Origin: Streptomyces sp. SN-593 | Lineage (GTDB): Bacteria; Actinomycetota; Actinomycetes; Streptomycetales; Streptomycetaceae | Assembly: GCF_016756395.1 (NCBI RefSeq) | Contig: NZ_AP018365.1 | Coordinates: 1,805,501 to 1,869,500 of the forward strand | DNA length: 64,000 bases | Direction: 5' to 3' | Part shown: piece after piece, positions 29,326-38,313 of the stretch | Layout: each line of letters starts with the position of its first letter | Position numbering within the stretch: position 1 is the stretch's first letter | Position numbers and translations under genes: made by a program | Notes under the pieces: model-generated | The model's input: the letters and a program-made list of their open reading frames with translations, nothing else | Databases searched by the model: none | What the model was told of the DNA's origin: nothing

Positions 29326-30294
29326 ATGGGTTTTCCTCCGCCGCCGCAAGATGGTCCACCGCCGCCTCCGGAGCAGGGCGGCGGTTTTGGGCCGCCGCAG
29401 GGTTTCGGGCCGCCCCCTCCCCCTCCCCCGCCGGGTGAGGGCGGCTACGGCGCCCCCCAACAGCCGGGCGGCGGCCAGTCGTACGGCTACCCGCAGCAGC
29501 CCGACGGCCAGCAGCCGTACGGCTACCCGCAGCAGGGCCAGCAGGGCGGGTACGGCCCGCCCGGGCAGCCCGGCCCGCCGGCGCCGCCCGCCGGGTACGG
29601 CTACGGCTACCCGGGCGAGCAGCCGGGCTTCGGCTACCAGCCGCCCCCGCCGCCCCCGAACAACACCAAGCGCAACGTGTGGATCGCGGTCGGCGCGGTC
29701 GTGGTGATCGGCGCGATCATCGGCGGAGTCGCGGCGGCCAGCGGCGGTGGCGACGACAAGAAGCAGGCGGACGACAAGCCGACCGGCAGCGTCAGCATCA
29801 GCGGACTGCCGAGCGGCCTGCCCACCCCGAGCTTCACCCTGCCGAGCGACCTGCCCACGGACGACCCGTCGCTGGACCTGCCCACCGACCTGCCGACGGG
29901 CGACGACGGCCTGCCGACCGACTCGTCCTCGCCGGACGAGAAGCTGGTGCCGTACGTCTCGCTGTCGCCGGGCACCTGCTTCGACGCGCCGTCGCTGACG
30001 CCGTCGGTCTCCGAGGTGACGAAGAAGTCGTGCACCACCGCGCACGACGCGCAGGTGGTCGCGAACGAGACGCTGAGCGGCACCTTCGACACCGACGCGG
30101 ACATCCAGACCAAGGCGCTGTCGCTGTGCCAGACCGACGCGCGCAAGCACCTGCCGCACGACGGCCGGGAGTACTACCCGTACGCGCTGTTCCCGAAGCT
30201 GGTCACGTACGAGTTGCAGGGCAAGAAGACGGTCACCTGCTCGCTGACCCGCAACAACGGGACGAACGGCACGAAGCTGTACAGCAAGCTCTGA
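29326..30294 (+). CDS. Proline-rich membrane protein with septum-formation-like extracellular domain
   Basis: 322 aa. The cytoplasmic first 110 residues are a low-complexity run rich in Pro, Gly, Gln and Tyr with YGYPQQ repeats. One membrane segment follows (about 117-140: [19 protein letters not shown]). A Ser/Thr/Pro/Asp-rich linker with LPTD-type repeats then leads to a small outer domain with paired cysteines ([34 protein letters not shown]), resembling the Septum_form/DUF4190-associated domain. The role is unknown. The start at 29326 is the best guess; an ATG at 29308 adds six residues. Divergent from hisI. Confidence 0.75.
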   Translation: MGFPPPPQDGPPPPPEQGGGFGPPQGFGPPPPPPPPGEGGYGAPQQPGGGQSYGYPQQPDGQQPYGYPQQGQQGGYGPPGQPGPPAPPAGYGYGYPGEQPGFGYQPPPPPPNNTKRNVWIAVGAVVVIGAIIGGVAAASGGGDDKKQADDKPTGSVSISGLPSGLPTPSFTLPSDLPTDDPSLDLPTDLPTGDDGLPTDSSSPDEKLVPYVSLSPGTCFDAPSLTPSVSEVTKKSCTTAHDAQVVANETLSGTFDTDADIQTKALSLCQTDARKHLPHDGREYYPYALFPKLVTYELQGKKTVTCSLTRNNGTNGTKLYSKL

Positions 30295-30389
30295 CCGCCG
30301 GGGGTGCGCGGCGACGGCGCGGCGCGCCCGTTCGCGGCGACGCGCGGCGATCCGCGCGGCCGGAGGCGGATGAAACCGCCGCCGGTGGT

Positions 30390-30395
30390 TAGCCT
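30390..30395 (+). promoter_or_regulatory. -10 box TAGCCT for a leaderless transcript
   Basis: TAGCCT is followed by six nucleotides and the ATG at 30402, with no ribosome site between, which suggests a leaderless mRNA. Confidence 0.45.
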
Positions 30396-30401
30396 TCCGG
30401 T

Positions 30402-31034
30402 ATGACGACCCATGCGCAGCGTGAACGTCTGCTCCTCGCCGATCTGCTGGAGCGTTCGGGGCCCGACGCCCCGACGCTCTGCGCGGGTTGGACCGCCAGG
30501 GACCTCGCCGCCCACGTGGTGGTCCGCGAACGCCGCGGCGACGCGGCCGTGGGGGCGCTGGTGCCCCGGCTGGCCGACCGCCTGGAGCGGGTCCGCAACG
30601 AGTACGCGGCGAAGCCGTACGCCGAACTGGTCCAGCTGATCAGGACCGGCCCGCCACGGCTGTCCCCCTTCTCCCTCAAGCAGGTTGACGAGGCGTCGAA
30701 CACGCTGGAGTTCTACGTCCACACCGAGGACGTGCGCCGCGCCGCGCCGGACTGGACGCCGCGGACGATCGACCCGGTCTTCGCGGACGCGCTGTGGGCG
30801 CGGCTGGAGCGGGCCGCGCGCCTGCTCGGCCGGCGCAGTCCGGTCGGGCTGGTGCTGCGCTGCCCCGACGGGCGGACCGTCGTCGCGCACAAGGGCACGC
30901 CCGTCGTCACCGTGACCGGGGAGCCGGCCGAGCTGACGATGTTCGCCTTCGGCCGGCAGGCCGCGGCGAAGGTCGAGACGGAGGGCCCGGAGGAAGCGGT
31001 CACGAAGGTGCGCGAAGCGTCCCTGGGGGTGTAG
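30402..31034 (+). CDS. TIGR03085 family protein (mycothiol-dependent maleylpyruvate isomerase-like fold)
   Basis: 210 aa. It belongs to the DinB/MDMPI-like superfamily. ERLLLADLLERSGPDAPTLC and GWTARDLAAHVVVRERR form the first helices, and FYVHTEDVRRA carries the histidine of the expected metal site. The actinobacterial TIGR03085 family has no proven substrate; a link to mycothiol chemistry is inferred from the fold. It probably forms a monocistronic leaderless unit. Confidence 0.8.
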   Translation: MTTHAQRERLLLADLLERSGPDAPTLCAGWTARDLAAHVVVRERRGDAAVGALVPRLADRLERVRNEYAAKPYAELVQLIRTGPPRLSPFSLKQVDEASNTLEFYVHTEDVRRAAPDWTPRTIDPVFADALWARLERAARLLGRRSPVGLVLRCPDGRTVVAHKGTPVVTVTGEPAELTMFAFGRQAAAKVETEGPEEAVTKVREASLGV

Positions 31035-31044
31035 CCGCCCCCGC

Positions 31045-31110
31045 CCCGCCCGGTCGCCCCGTCCCGTCGGCCCACCCCGCCCGGTCACCCCGTCCCGCCG
31101 ACCTGGGTAC
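31045..31110. repeat. Two imperfect 31-bp tandem copies
   Basis: The unit CCGCCCGGTCRCCCCGTCCC is repeated twice with small changes in the convergent gap between the genes ending at 31034 and 31299. Confidence 0.5.
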
Positions 31111-31214
31111 CGCCTGCCGGTGGAGGCCGCCCGCGCCGTTCGCCGCCACCTCGGGCGGTGCCCTCAGTGATCCTCGCCGGGGTCGCTGCTTCACCGGAGG
31201 GAGCCGCACCGCGC

Positions 31215-31237
31215 GGGGGCGCGGGGGACGGCGCGAC
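31215..31237. repeat. Half copy of the dispersed hairpin element
   Basis: This stretch matches the right arm of the elements at 12957 and 56144 (core GGCGCGGGGGACGGCGCGAC). The left arm is not recognisable, so it is probably a decayed copy in the gap between two convergent genes. Confidence 0.5.
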
Positions 31238-31298
31238 AGGCCCACCCGTCCAGCACGGGGTCCCGTGACCGGCGGGCGGGGCACCGCGGCGGGTTCGC

Positions 31299-32576
31299 TC
31301 ACCGCGCGGAGCGCACCGCCGGGGAGGCGAGGCCGACCAGGCCCCCCAGCATGCCGACGGCGCTGCTGGCGAGGAAGACGGGGGCGGGGCCGAAGGCGGA
31401 GACGGCCGCGCCGAACGCGGGGTAGACGAGGGGCGCGATCCCGAAGCCGGTGAGGCTCATGACCGCGGTGACCCGGCCGAGGTAGGCGGGGTCGGCGGCA
31501 GACTGGACCATCGCGACGGCCAGACCGCCGCAGACGCCGCAGACGATCCCGGAGAGCAGGCCGAGTCCGACCGCGGCGCCGAGTACGGGGGCGGTGCCGA
31601 TGAGCCCTATGGACGCCGAGCCGGCGAAGAGCGTGGCGATCTGGACGACGCCGGGCCGCCGCACCCGGCCGCGCACGGTGAGCAGGAGCGCGCTGGCCGC
31701 GGCGCCGGCGCCGAACGCCGCGATGATCCAGCCGTATCCCCCGGAACCCCAGCCGCGCTGCCGGGCGAGCAGCACCATCCCGATGTTGAGCGGGCCGACC
31801 AGGCCCAGCTCGCTGAGGGCGCCGGACAGGACGAGCGGCCCGACCAGCCGGTGCCGGCGCACGTAGCGCAGCCCGTCGCGCAGTTCGGCCCAGGTACCGG
31901 AGGAGGCGGCGCGGCCGGGCCCGTCCCCGTCGACGTCGGCCTCCGGGCGGCTCCGCTCCAACACGCCGATCCGGGTGGTCAGCAGCAGCGGCACGGACAG
32001 CGCGAACAGGCCGCCGGCCACGGCGAAGGCGGCGCCCGCGCCGCCGAGGCCCATCGCGAGCCCGCCGAGCGGCGGCCCCGCGATGTTCCCGGTGCGCACG
32101 GCGAGCGCGCGCATGCCCTGGAGCCGGACGAGCTGGTCGCCGGCGACCAGCCGCGGCGGCAGCGCGCCGACCGCGGGCATGAACAGCGCGTCCACGACGC
32201 CGAAGACGAGCGAGACGGCCACCAGCAGCCACAGTCCGGGCGCGGCCGTCGCGAGCACCACAGCCGCGGCGAGGATCAGCACGCAGCGCACCGCGTCGCT
32301 GCCGATCACCACCCGGCGCGGCCCGAAGCGGTCGGCCACCACTCCCCCGCCGAGCATGAGCAGGGCGCGCGGCACGGCGCCGACGGCCATCACCACGCCC
32401 ACCTCCGCCGGCGGCACGGTCTTCGCGGCGGCGAAGCCGAGAGCAAGGAAGTAGACGCTGTCGCCGAGCAGGGACGCGGTGTACGCGGCCAGCCAGCGCA
32501 GCACGTTCGGGTCCCGGTGGGCGGAGGCGGCGGTGGCGGGTGGAGCGGTGCGAGCGGTGCGAGCGGTGCCGATCAT
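31299..32576 (-). CDS. MFS transporter, probable drug exporter
   Basis: 425 aa with about 12 membrane segments. The loop between segments 2 and 3 reads DRFGPRRVVIGSD, the MFS motif A. It resembles the MFS_3/enterobactin-exporter-like group often found next to winged-helix regulators. The ATG at 32576 has AAAGGA 7 nt upstream. Three near-identical 9-bp repeats (about 32545-32571) encode its TARTART-like N-terminus. The regulator gene at 32845 lies upstream on the same strand; the 268-nt gap shows short repeats of AGGCGTCAGGCCGGG (32691-32720). The substrate is unknown. Confidence 0.88.
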   Translation of the reverse strand: MIGTARTARTAPPATAASAHRDPNVLRWLAAYTASLLGDSVYFLALGFAAAKTVPPAEVGVVMAVGAVPRALLMLGGGVVADRFGPRRVVIGSDAVRCVLILAAAVVLATAAPGLWLLVAVSLVFGVVDALFMPAVGALPPRLVAGDQLVRLQGMRALAVRTGNIAGPPLGGLAMGLGGAGAAFAVAGGLFALSVPLLLTTRIGVLERSRPEADVDGDGPGRAASSGTWAELRDGLRYVRRHRLVGPLVLSGALSELGLVGPLNIGMVLLARQRGWGSGGYGWIIAAFGAGAAASALLLTVRGRVRRPGVVQIATLFAGSASIGLIGTAPVLGAAVGLGLLSGIVCGVCGGLAVAMVQSAADPAYLGRVTAVMSLTGFGIAPLVYPAFGAAVSAFGPAPVFLASSAVGMLGGLVGLASPAVRSAR

Positions 32577-32844
32577 GGCGGGCGGTCCTTTCCGGTGGGC
32601 GGATCAGGGAGGCGCACAACAGTTCGAAAAGGCGGAGCGCGGAGTGGCGTGCGGGCGTGCGGGATCTCCCCGCGGGCCCGGAGGCGTCAGGCCGGGAGGC
32701 GTCAGGCCGGGGGCGCCAGGCGTCAAGCGTCAGGGCGTACGGCCCCCGCCGACGGGCGGAACCGCGGGCGCGCGGGCCGATCGGCTGTCGGGAACTTCGG
32801 GAACGGGGCGGAAGAAGCGCTGGGGCCTGTCCGGCGGACAGGCC

Positions 32845-33480
32845 CTAATCGCGGTGGGGGAAGCCGTACATGTGGACCGCGACGTGTTCGCGGCCCTCGG
32901 TGTCGCCGGCCTCCTCCGCCGCCCTGCCGCGCTCGGTCCAGCGCCACATCAGGTCGCCGATCTCCTCGGCCATCTCCTGGAGTTCGGCCGCGGTCAGGCG
33001 CGGCATGTACTCGCTGGAGAACGCCGCCTCCGTCCACCGCCGGGGCCATGCGGCCTGCCCGTCCAGGTACCGCGCGTACCGCTCCGCGCGGGTGGCGAGG
33101 AGCTGCCGGGTGACCTCTCCGAGCACCGCGACGCCCTCGGGGCGGTCGTCGAAGTCGGAGTTCCGGAAGCTGAAGCCGCGGTCGGAGGAGAGCTTCCACC
33201 AGCGCTCGCGCCCGTCGCCGCCGCGCCCCGGCGCCTCGACGATGAAGCCGTGCGCGGCGAGCTTGCGCAGGTGGTAGCTGACCAGGGAGACCGCCTCGTC
33301 GACCTGGTCGGCCAGCCGCGAGGCGGTGGCCTCGCGGCTGGTGAAGAGCGCGCGGTAGATCCGGATGCGCAGCGGGTGCGTGAACACCTTCAGCGCGTCC
33401 AGGTCGGTGATGCGCGGTTCGGGGGCGCGCGGTACGGACGCGCTCGGTTCGGGGGACGGTGCCGCCTGTTCGTCTGCCAC
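32845..33480 (-). CDS. Winged-helix (ArsR-like) transcriptional regulator
   Basis: 211 aa. The DNA-binding domain lies at about residues 25-100: LDALKVFTHPLRIRIYRALF, SRLADQVDEAVSLVSYHLRK (recognition helix) and LAAHGFIVEAPGR, with a wing ending RERWWKLSS. The C-terminal half is helical and probably dimerises or binds a ligand. The GTG at 33480 lies directly after GGTGGGAGG, which gives a very short ribosome-site spacing. A 19-bp perfect palindromic repeat (33493-33544) ends 12 nt before the start, so the protein probably represses itself and the MFS gene downstream. Confidence 0.88.
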   Translation of the reverse strand: MADEQAAPSPEPSASVPRAPEPRITDLDALKVFTHPLRIRIYRALFTSREATASRLADQVDEAVSLVSYHLRKLAAHGFIVEAPGRGGDGRERWWKLSSDRGFSFRNSDFDDRPEGVAVLGEVTRQLLATRAERYARYLDGQAAWPRRWTEAAFSSEYMPRLTAAELQEMAEEIGDLMWRWTERGRAAEEAGDTEGREHVAVHMYGFPHRD

Positions 33481-33492
33481 CCTCCCACCGTA

Positions 33493-33544
33493 GATAGGAA
33501 AGGAAAGTTGCACAATATTATTTGCGCAACTTTCCTTTCCTATC
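33493..33544. promoter_or_regulatory. 52-bp AT-rich palindromic operator/promoter
   Basis: Perfect arms GATAGGAAAGGAAAGTTGC (33493-33511) and its complement (33526-33544) extend inwards with one mismatch to 22 of 23 paired positions. The two inner boxes TTGCACAA/TTGCGCAA-like flank an ATATTAT core at the axis, which on the minus strand reads TAATAT. It lies just before the winged-helix gene and after hisF. It is the most AT-rich place nearby, as expected for an operator overlapping a promoter. It could also act as a hisF terminator. Confidence 0.8.
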
Positions 33545-33570
33545 AGGGCGAGCCCCGGGACCCTGGGGGT

Positions 33571-33600
33571 CCGGCTCGATCCGGCTCGATCCGGCCTGAT
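33571..33600. repeat. 10-bp tandem repeat, three copies
   Basis: CCGGCTCGAT occurs twice exactly and once as CCGGCCTGAT, between hisF and the palindromic operator. Confidence 0.7.
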
Positions 33601-33629
33601 CCGCAGTGCCGGCGGAGCGCCCGCGGGGC

Positions 33630-34385
33630 TCAGCGGACGGGGTGTCCCGCCTGTCGCAACGCCGACTTGACCTCGCCGATCCGCAGGTCGCCGAAGTGGA
33701 AGACGGACGCGGCCAGTACCGCGTCCGCGCCCGCCTCGACCGCGGGCGCGAAGTCCGCGACCCGGCCGGCCCCGCCGGAGGCGATCACCGGCACGCTCAC
33801 CCGGGCGCGCACGGCGGCGATCATCTCGGTGTCGTAGCCGTCCTTGGTGCCGTCCGCGTCCATCGAGTTGAGCAGGATCTCGCCGGCCCCGAGGCCGGCC
33901 GCGCGCTCGGCCCACTCCACCGCGTCGATGCCGGTGCCGCGCCGCCCGCCGTGCGTGGTGACCTCGAACGTGCCGGCGGGGGTGCGGCGGGCGTCGACGG
34001 ACAGCACCAGCACCTGGCGGCCGAACCGCTCGGCGATCTCCCGGATCAGCTCCGGCCGGGCGATCGCCGCGGTGTTCACGCCGACCTTGTCCGCGCCGGC
34101 CCGCAGCAGCTTGTCCACGTCGTCCGCGCTGCGCACCCCGCCGCCGACGGTGAGCGGGATGAAGACCTGCTCCGCGGTGCGCCGCACCACGTCGTAGGTG
34201 GTCTCCCGGTCGCCGGAGGACGCGGTGATGTCCAGGAAGGTCAGCTCGTCGGCGCCCTCGGCGTCGTACAGCTTCGCCATCTCGACGGGGTCGCCGGCGT
34301 CGCGCAGGTTCTGGAAGTTGACGCCCTTGACCACCCGCCCGGCGTCCACGTCCAGGCAGGGGATGACTCGGACCGCGAGGCTCAT
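33630..34385 (-). CDS. hisF: Imidazole glycerol phosphate synthase cyclase subunit
   Basis: 251 aa TIM barrel. With HisH it turns PRFAR and ammonia into IGP and AICAR. The catalytic Asp residues are in [18 protein letters not shown] (Asp near 12) and in [15 protein letters not shown] (Asp near 130). The phosphate loops [10 protein letters not shown] and IASGGAG are present. The ATG overlaps the ridA stop by 4 nt (ATGA). It is the last gene of the operon. Confidence 0.97.
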   Translation of the reverse strand: MSLAVRVIPCLDVDAGRVVKGVNFQNLRDAGDPVEMAKLYDAEGADELTFLDITASSGDRETTYDVVRRTAEQVFIPLTVGGGVRSADDVDKLLRAGADKVGVNTAAIARPELIREIAERFGRQVLVLSVDARRTPAGTFEVTTHGGRRGTGIDAVEWAERAAGLGAGEILLNSMDADGTKDGYDTEMIAAVRARVSVPVIASGGAGRVADFAPAVEAGADAVLAASVFHFGDLRIGEVKSALRQAGHPVR

Positions 34386-34888
34386 GTGCCCTCTTCTCCT
34401 TCACCGGGCTCTTCCGGGCCGCCCCGGGCGTCGCCGCGGTACGCCTCGATCTCCACCTCGACCAGCACCCGGGAGTCCGCGAACCCGGCCACCACGACCA
34501 TCGTGGCCGCCGGCCGCACAGCGCCGAAGACCTCGCGGTGCGCGCGGCCGACCTCGTCGGCGTCCCGGACGTGGCCGAGGTACGTCCGGGTCCGGATCAC
34601 GCTGGCCGCGTCCAGCCCGAACGGCTCCAACGCGGACAGCGCGCCGCGGAAGGCGCTCAGCGCCTGTTCGTACGGCTCGGCGTCGCCCGGCACACGGTCG
34701 CCGGCCGGAGACCGCGTGCCGGCGACGATGACCCGGTCCCCCGCCGCCACCGCGCGGGAGGAGCCGATCGCCTCCTCCCACGAACTGTCCGCCGAGCGCA
34801 GCCGGTGCACCCGCACGGCCTGGTCCTGCTCGTCGGGGTCGGGGGCAGCGGTCGCGGGTGACTTGGGGGACTCCGGGGAACCGGTCAT
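34382..34888 (-). CDS. RidA family protein in the his operon
   Basis: 168 aa. The RidA fold begins after a 40-residue acidic N-terminal extension. [43 protein letters not shown] and [23 protein letters not shown] (landmarks [10 protein letters not shown] and LVEVEIEA) match the family. The Arg that contacts substrate carboxylate is in the VIRTRTYL strand. RidA enzymes hydrolyse reactive enamine/imine products of PLP enzymes. It is coupled on both sides by ATGA overlaps with priA and hisF, so it is made in step with histidine enzymes; a specific role there is inferred. Confidence 0.88.
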   Translation of the reverse strand: MTGSPESPKSPATAAPDPDEQDQAVRVHRLRSADSSWEEAIGSSRAVAAGDRVIVAGTRSPAGDRVPGDAEPYEQALSAFRGALSALEPFGLDAASVIRTRTYLGHVRDADEVGRAHREVFGAVRPAATMVVVAGFADSRVLVEVEIEAYRGDARGGPEEPGEGEEGT

Positions 34889-35610
34889 CGGGAAACAGCC
34901 TCCAGGGCTTCCTGCAGCGTGAACGCCTCTGCGTACAGCGCCTTCCCGACGATCGCGCCTTCCACGCCCCGCGGCACCAGGGTCGCGATCGCCCGCAGGT
35001 CGTCGAGGCTGGAGACGCCGCCCGAGGCGACCACCGGCTTGTCGGTCGCGGCGCACACGTTCTCCAGCAGTTCCAGGTTGGGGCCCTGGAGGGTGCCGTC
35101 CTTGGCGATGTCGGTCACGACGTAGCGCGCGCAGCCCTCGGAGTCGAGCCGGGCCAGCGTCTCGTAGAGGTCGCCGCCGTCGCGGGTCCAGCCGCGGCCG
35201 CGCAGCGTGGTGCCGCGCACGTCGAGGCCGACCGCGATCCGGTCGCCGTACTCGGCGATCACCTTGGCCACCCACTGCGGGCTCTCCAGCGCCGCGGTGC
35301 CGAGGTTGACCCGGGTGCAGCCGGTGGCGAGGGCCGCGGCGAGGCTGTCGTCGTCGCGGATGCCGCCGGACAGCTCGACCTTGATGTCCATGGTGCGCGC
35401 CACCCCGGCGATCAGCTCACGGTTGTCGCCGGTGCCGAAGGCCGCGTCGAGGTCGACCAGGTGCAGCCACTCCGCGCCCGCCTGCTGCCAGGCCAGCGCC
35501 GCGGCGAGCGGGTCGCCGTAGGAGGTCTCGGAGCCGGACTCGCCGTGCACCAGGCGCACGGCCTGGCCGTCGCGGACGTCGACGGCGGGGAGGAGTTCGA
35601 GCGTGCTCAT
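34885..35610 (-). CDS. priA: Phosphoribosyl isomerase A (HisA/TrpF bifunctional)
   Basis: 241 aa TIM barrel. The catalytic base Asp11 is in [15 protein letters not shown] and the acid Asp near 175 in [16 protein letters not shown]; the phosphate loops are [10 protein letters not shown] and [10 protein letters not shown]. In actinobacteria PriA isomerises both ProFAR (histidine) and PRA (tryptophan), and no trpF is seen among the trp genes here. The ATG at 35610 is 149 nt after hisH; the gap holds two copies of GGCTTCGGCGTCGTACGG (35682-35715). Confidence 0.95.
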   Translation of the reverse strand: MSTLELLPAVDVRDGQAVRLVHGESGSETSYGDPLAAALAWQQAGAEWLHLVDLDAAFGTGDNRELIAGVARTMDIKVELSGGIRDDDSLAAALATGCTRVNLGTAALESPQWVAKVIAEYGDRIAVGLDVRGTTLRGRGWTRDGGDLYETLARLDSEGCARYVVTDIAKDGTLQGPNLELLENVCAATDKPVVASGGVSSLDDLRAIATLVPRGVEGAIVGKALYAEAFTLQEALEAVSR

Positions 35611-35759
35611 CGGGATGCGGTCCTCGCAGGATCGGTCGGGGTGCGGAGCGGTGGGCCGTACGGCCGCGGGCCGGCGGCGGCTTCGGCGTCGTACGGCTTC
35701 GGCGTCGTACGGACGGGGGGTGCGGACGGGCGTGCGGCCGGTGGCGGCGGCACCGGGGG

Positions 35760-36404
35760 TCAGAGCGTGTCGAGCCAGTTCTCCAGCAGCCGCGCGCCCG
35801 CGTCCCCGGACTTCTCCGGATGGAACTGGGTGGCCCACAGCGCGCCGTTCTCCACCGCGGCCACGAACGGCTCGCCATGGGTGGCCCAGGTGACCTCGGG
35901 GGCGCGCAGGGCACCGGCGGGCGGCTCCATCTCCCACGCGCGCACCGCGTAGGAGTGCACGAAGTAGAACCGGGCGTCGGCGTTGAGCCCGGCGAACTGC
36001 CGCGAGTTCGGCGGCGCCTCGACGGTGTTCCAGCCCATGTGCGGCACCACGGGCGCCCGCAGCGGTTCGACGGTGCCGGGCCACTCGTCCAGGCCGTCGC
36101 TCTGCACGCCGTGCTCGATGCCGCGGCTGAAGAGCACCTGCATGCCGACGCAGATGCCCAGCACCGGGCGCCCGCCCGCGAGCCGGCGGCCGACGATCCA
36201 GTCGCCGCGGACCTTCCTGATGCCCTCCATGCACGCGGCGAAGGCGCCGACGCCCGGCACGAGCAGCCCGTCGGCGGCCATCGCCCGGTCGTAGTCCGCG
36301 GTGATCTCCACGTCGGCGCCGGCCCGGGCCAGCGCCCGTTCGGCGGACCGGACGTTGCCGAAGCCGTAGTCGAGGACGACGACGCTCTTGCCGGTGTTCG
36401 TCAT
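35760..36404 (-). CDS. hisH: Imidazole glycerol phosphate synthase glutamine amidotransferase subunit
   Basis: 214 aa class I amidotransferase feeding ammonia to HisF. The nucleophile Cys is in [13 protein letters not shown] near residue 84; the catalytic His/Glu pair is in [10 protein letters not shown] near the C-terminus. The N-terminus [13 protein letters not shown] is typical. The ATG at 36404 has GAGGGGG 6 nt upstream and lies 12 nt after the small membrane-protein gene. Confidence 0.96.
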   Translation of the reverse strand: MTNTGKSVVVLDYGFGNVRSAERALARAGADVEITADYDRAMAADGLLVPGVGAFAACMEGIRKVRGDWIVGRRLAGGRPVLGICVGMQVLFSRGIEHGVQSDGLDEWPGTVEPLRAPVVPHMGWNTVEAPPNSRQFAGLNADARFYFVHSYAVRAWEMEPPAGALRAPEVTWATHGEPFVAAVENGALWATQFHPEKSGDAGARLLENWLDTL

Positions 36405-36416
36405 GCGCGCGCCCCC

Positions 36417-36569
36417 TCAGAGCTGGAGCAGGCCGGCGACGAGCGCCATCGCCGAGCCGACCGCGAGCAGCGTGATCAGGCTCCTGGACTGCTTCTGCTT
36501 CCAGAACGAGTAGACCCCGCCGGCCAGGAACAGCCCGAGCAGGATGAAGAGGGACGACCCCTTGTTCAC
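36417..36569 (-). CDS. 50-aa two-segment membrane protein in the his operon
   Basis: A GTG at 36569 overlaps the hisB stop in a GTGA junction. The product opens [20 protein letters not shown], then has a short basic loop ([10 protein letters not shown]) and a second hydrophobic segment to the C-terminus. It is therefore a hairpin of two membrane helices. Genes of this kind are found at this site in streptomycete his operons; the function is unknown. Confidence 0.75.
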   Translation of the reverse strand: MNKGSSLFILLGLFLAGGVYSFWKQKQSRSLITLLAVGSAMALVAGLLQL

Positions 36570-37159
36570 AGCGCACCCTTCGTGGACGGCAGGATGCCCG
36601 CGGCGCGCGGATCGCGCTCGCTGGCGTAGCGCAGGGCCCGGGCCAGCGCCTTGAACTGGCACTCCACGATGTGGTGCGCGTTGCGCCCGTAGGGCACGTG
36701 GACGTGCAGCGCGACCTGGGCCTGGGCGACGAAGGACTCCAGGATGTGCCGGGTCATCGTGGTGTCGTAGGACCCGATCATCGGCGCCATGTGCTCGGGC
36801 TCGGTGTGCACCAGGTAGGGGCGGCCGGACAGGTCGACGGTGACCTGGGCGAGCGACTCGTCCAGCGGCACCGTGCAGTTGCCGAAGCGGTAGATCCCGA
36901 CCTTGTCGCCGAGCGCCTGCCGGAACGCGGCGCCCAGCGCGAGGGCGGTGTCCTCGATCGTGTGGTGGGTGTCGATGTGCAGGTCGCCCTCGGTCTTCAC
37001 GGTGAGGTCGAACAGGCCGTGCCGGCCGAGCTGGTCGAGCATGTGGTCGTAGAAACCCACGCCGGTCGAGACGGAGACCTGCCCGGTGCCGTCGAGGTCG
37101 ATCTCGACGACGGTGGACGTCTCCTTGGTGGTGCGCTCCACGCGGCCCGTGCGGGTCAT
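36566..37159 (-). CDS. hisB: Imidazoleglycerol-phosphate dehydratase
   Basis: 197 aa single-function enzyme without the phosphatase domain of enterobacteria. The manganese-binding motifs are [14 protein letters not shown] and [14 protein letters not shown], and the early [13 protein letters not shown] is the third landmark. The ATG overlaps the hisC stop by 4 nt. Confidence 0.97.
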   Translation of the reverse strand: MTRTGRVERTTKETSTVVEIDLDGTGQVSVSTGVGFYDHMLDQLGRHGLFDLTVKTEGDLHIDTHHTIEDTALALGAAFRQALGDKVGIYRFGNCTVPLDESLAQVTVDLSGRPYLVHTEPEHMAPMIGSYDTTMTRHILESFVAQAQVALHVHVPYGRNAHHIVECQFKALARALRYASERDPRAAGILPSTKGAL

Positions 37160-38313
37160 GCGGACTCCTTGTCGGTGCGGCTGTCGCCGCTGTACTCGGT
37201 GCTGTGCTCGGTGCTGTGCGTCGTGAACACGGCCTTCGCCGCGTCCAGGAACGCGCTGTTCTCGCCGGGGGTGCCGGTCGTGGCCCGCAGCCAGCCGGGG
37301 ACGCCGTTGTCACGGATCAGCACGCCGCGGTCGAGGAACGCCTGCCAGGCGCCGTGGCCGTCGGCGAACCGTCCGAACTGGACGAAGTTGGCGTCGGAGT
37401 CGGTGACCCGGTAGCCGAAGGCGCGCAGTTCGGTGACCACCCGGTCGCGCTCGGCCTTGAGCTGCTCGACGTAGCCGAGCAGGGTGTCGGTGTACTCCAG
37501 CGCCGCGAGCGCGGTCGCCTGGTTGACCGCGGACAGGTGGTAGGGCAGCCGGACCAGTTGGACGGCCTCGACCACGGCCGGGTCGGCCGCCAGGTAGCCC
37601 AGCCGCAGCCCCGCGGCGCCGAACGCCTTGGACATGGTGCGGGTGAGCACCAGGTTCGGCCGGCCCTCGATCAGCGGCAGCAGCGACGGCTGGTGCGAGA
37701 ACTCGCCGTACGCCTCGTCCACCACCACCAGCGACGGCTTGGCGGCCTGGGCCGCGTCGTACAGCGCCAGGACGGTCTCGGCGTCGGTCGCCGTCCCGGT
37801 CGGGTTGTTCGGGGAGCAGACGAAGACGACGTCGGGGCGCAGCGCGGCGATCTCGCGGCGGGCCGCGCCGGTGTCGATGGTGAAGTCGGCGTGCCGCGGC
37901 CCGGAGACCCACGCGGTGCCGGTGCCGCGGGAGATCAGCGCGTGCATGGAGTACGACGGCTCGAAGCCGATCGCGGTGCGGCCGGGTCCGCCGAACGCCT
38001 GCAGGAGCTGCTGGATCACCTCGTTGGAGCCGTTGGCGGCCCAGACCTGGTCGGCGCCGACCAGGTGGCCGGTGGTGCGGCCGAGGTAGCGGGCCAGCTC
38101 GGTGCGCAGCTCGACCACGTCCCGGTCCGGGTAGCGGTTGAGCCCGCGCGCGGCCTCGGCGACGCGCTCGGCGATCCGCGCGACCAGCGGCTCGGGCAGC
38201 GGGTACGGGTTCTCGTTCGTGTTCAGCCGCACCGCCACGTCGAGCTGCGGGGCGCCGTACGCGGACTGGCCGCGCAGTTCGTCGCGCAGTGGCAGGTCGT
38301 CCAGGGAGGTCAT
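37156..38313 (-). CDS. hisC: Histidinol-phosphate aminotransferase
   Basis: 385 aa PLP enzyme transferring the amino group of glutamate to imidazole acetol phosphate. The PLP lysine is in [51 protein letters not shown] and VVDEAYGEF mark the fold type I domain. The last 20 residues contain a short STEHSTEYS repeat. ATGA overlaps join it to hisD and hisB. Confidence 0.97.
   Translation of the reverse strand: MTSLDDLPLRDELRGQSAYGAPQLDVAVRLNTNENPYPLPEPLVARIAERVAEAARGLNRYPDRDVVELRTELARYLGRTTGHLVGADQVWAANGSNEVIQQLLQAFGGPGRTAIGFEPSYSMHALISRGTGTAWVSGPRHADFTIDTGAARREIAALRPDVVFVCSPNNPTGTATDAETVLALYDAAQAAKPSLVVVDEAYGEFSHQPSLLPLIEGRPNLVLTRTMSKAFGAAGLRLGYLAADPAVVEAVQLVRLPYHLSAVNQATALAALEYTDTLLGYVEQLKAERDRVVTELRAFGYRVTDSDANFVQFGRFADGHGAWQAFLDRGVLIRDNGVPGWLRATTGTPGENSAFLDAAKAVFTTHSTEHSTEYSGDSRTDKESA

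Noticed and set aside
29341-29660. Proline-codon runs suggesting a non-coding repeat.
   Set aside because: They are in frame with a membrane segment and a cysteine-bearing outer domain, so they form the N-terminus of a real protein.
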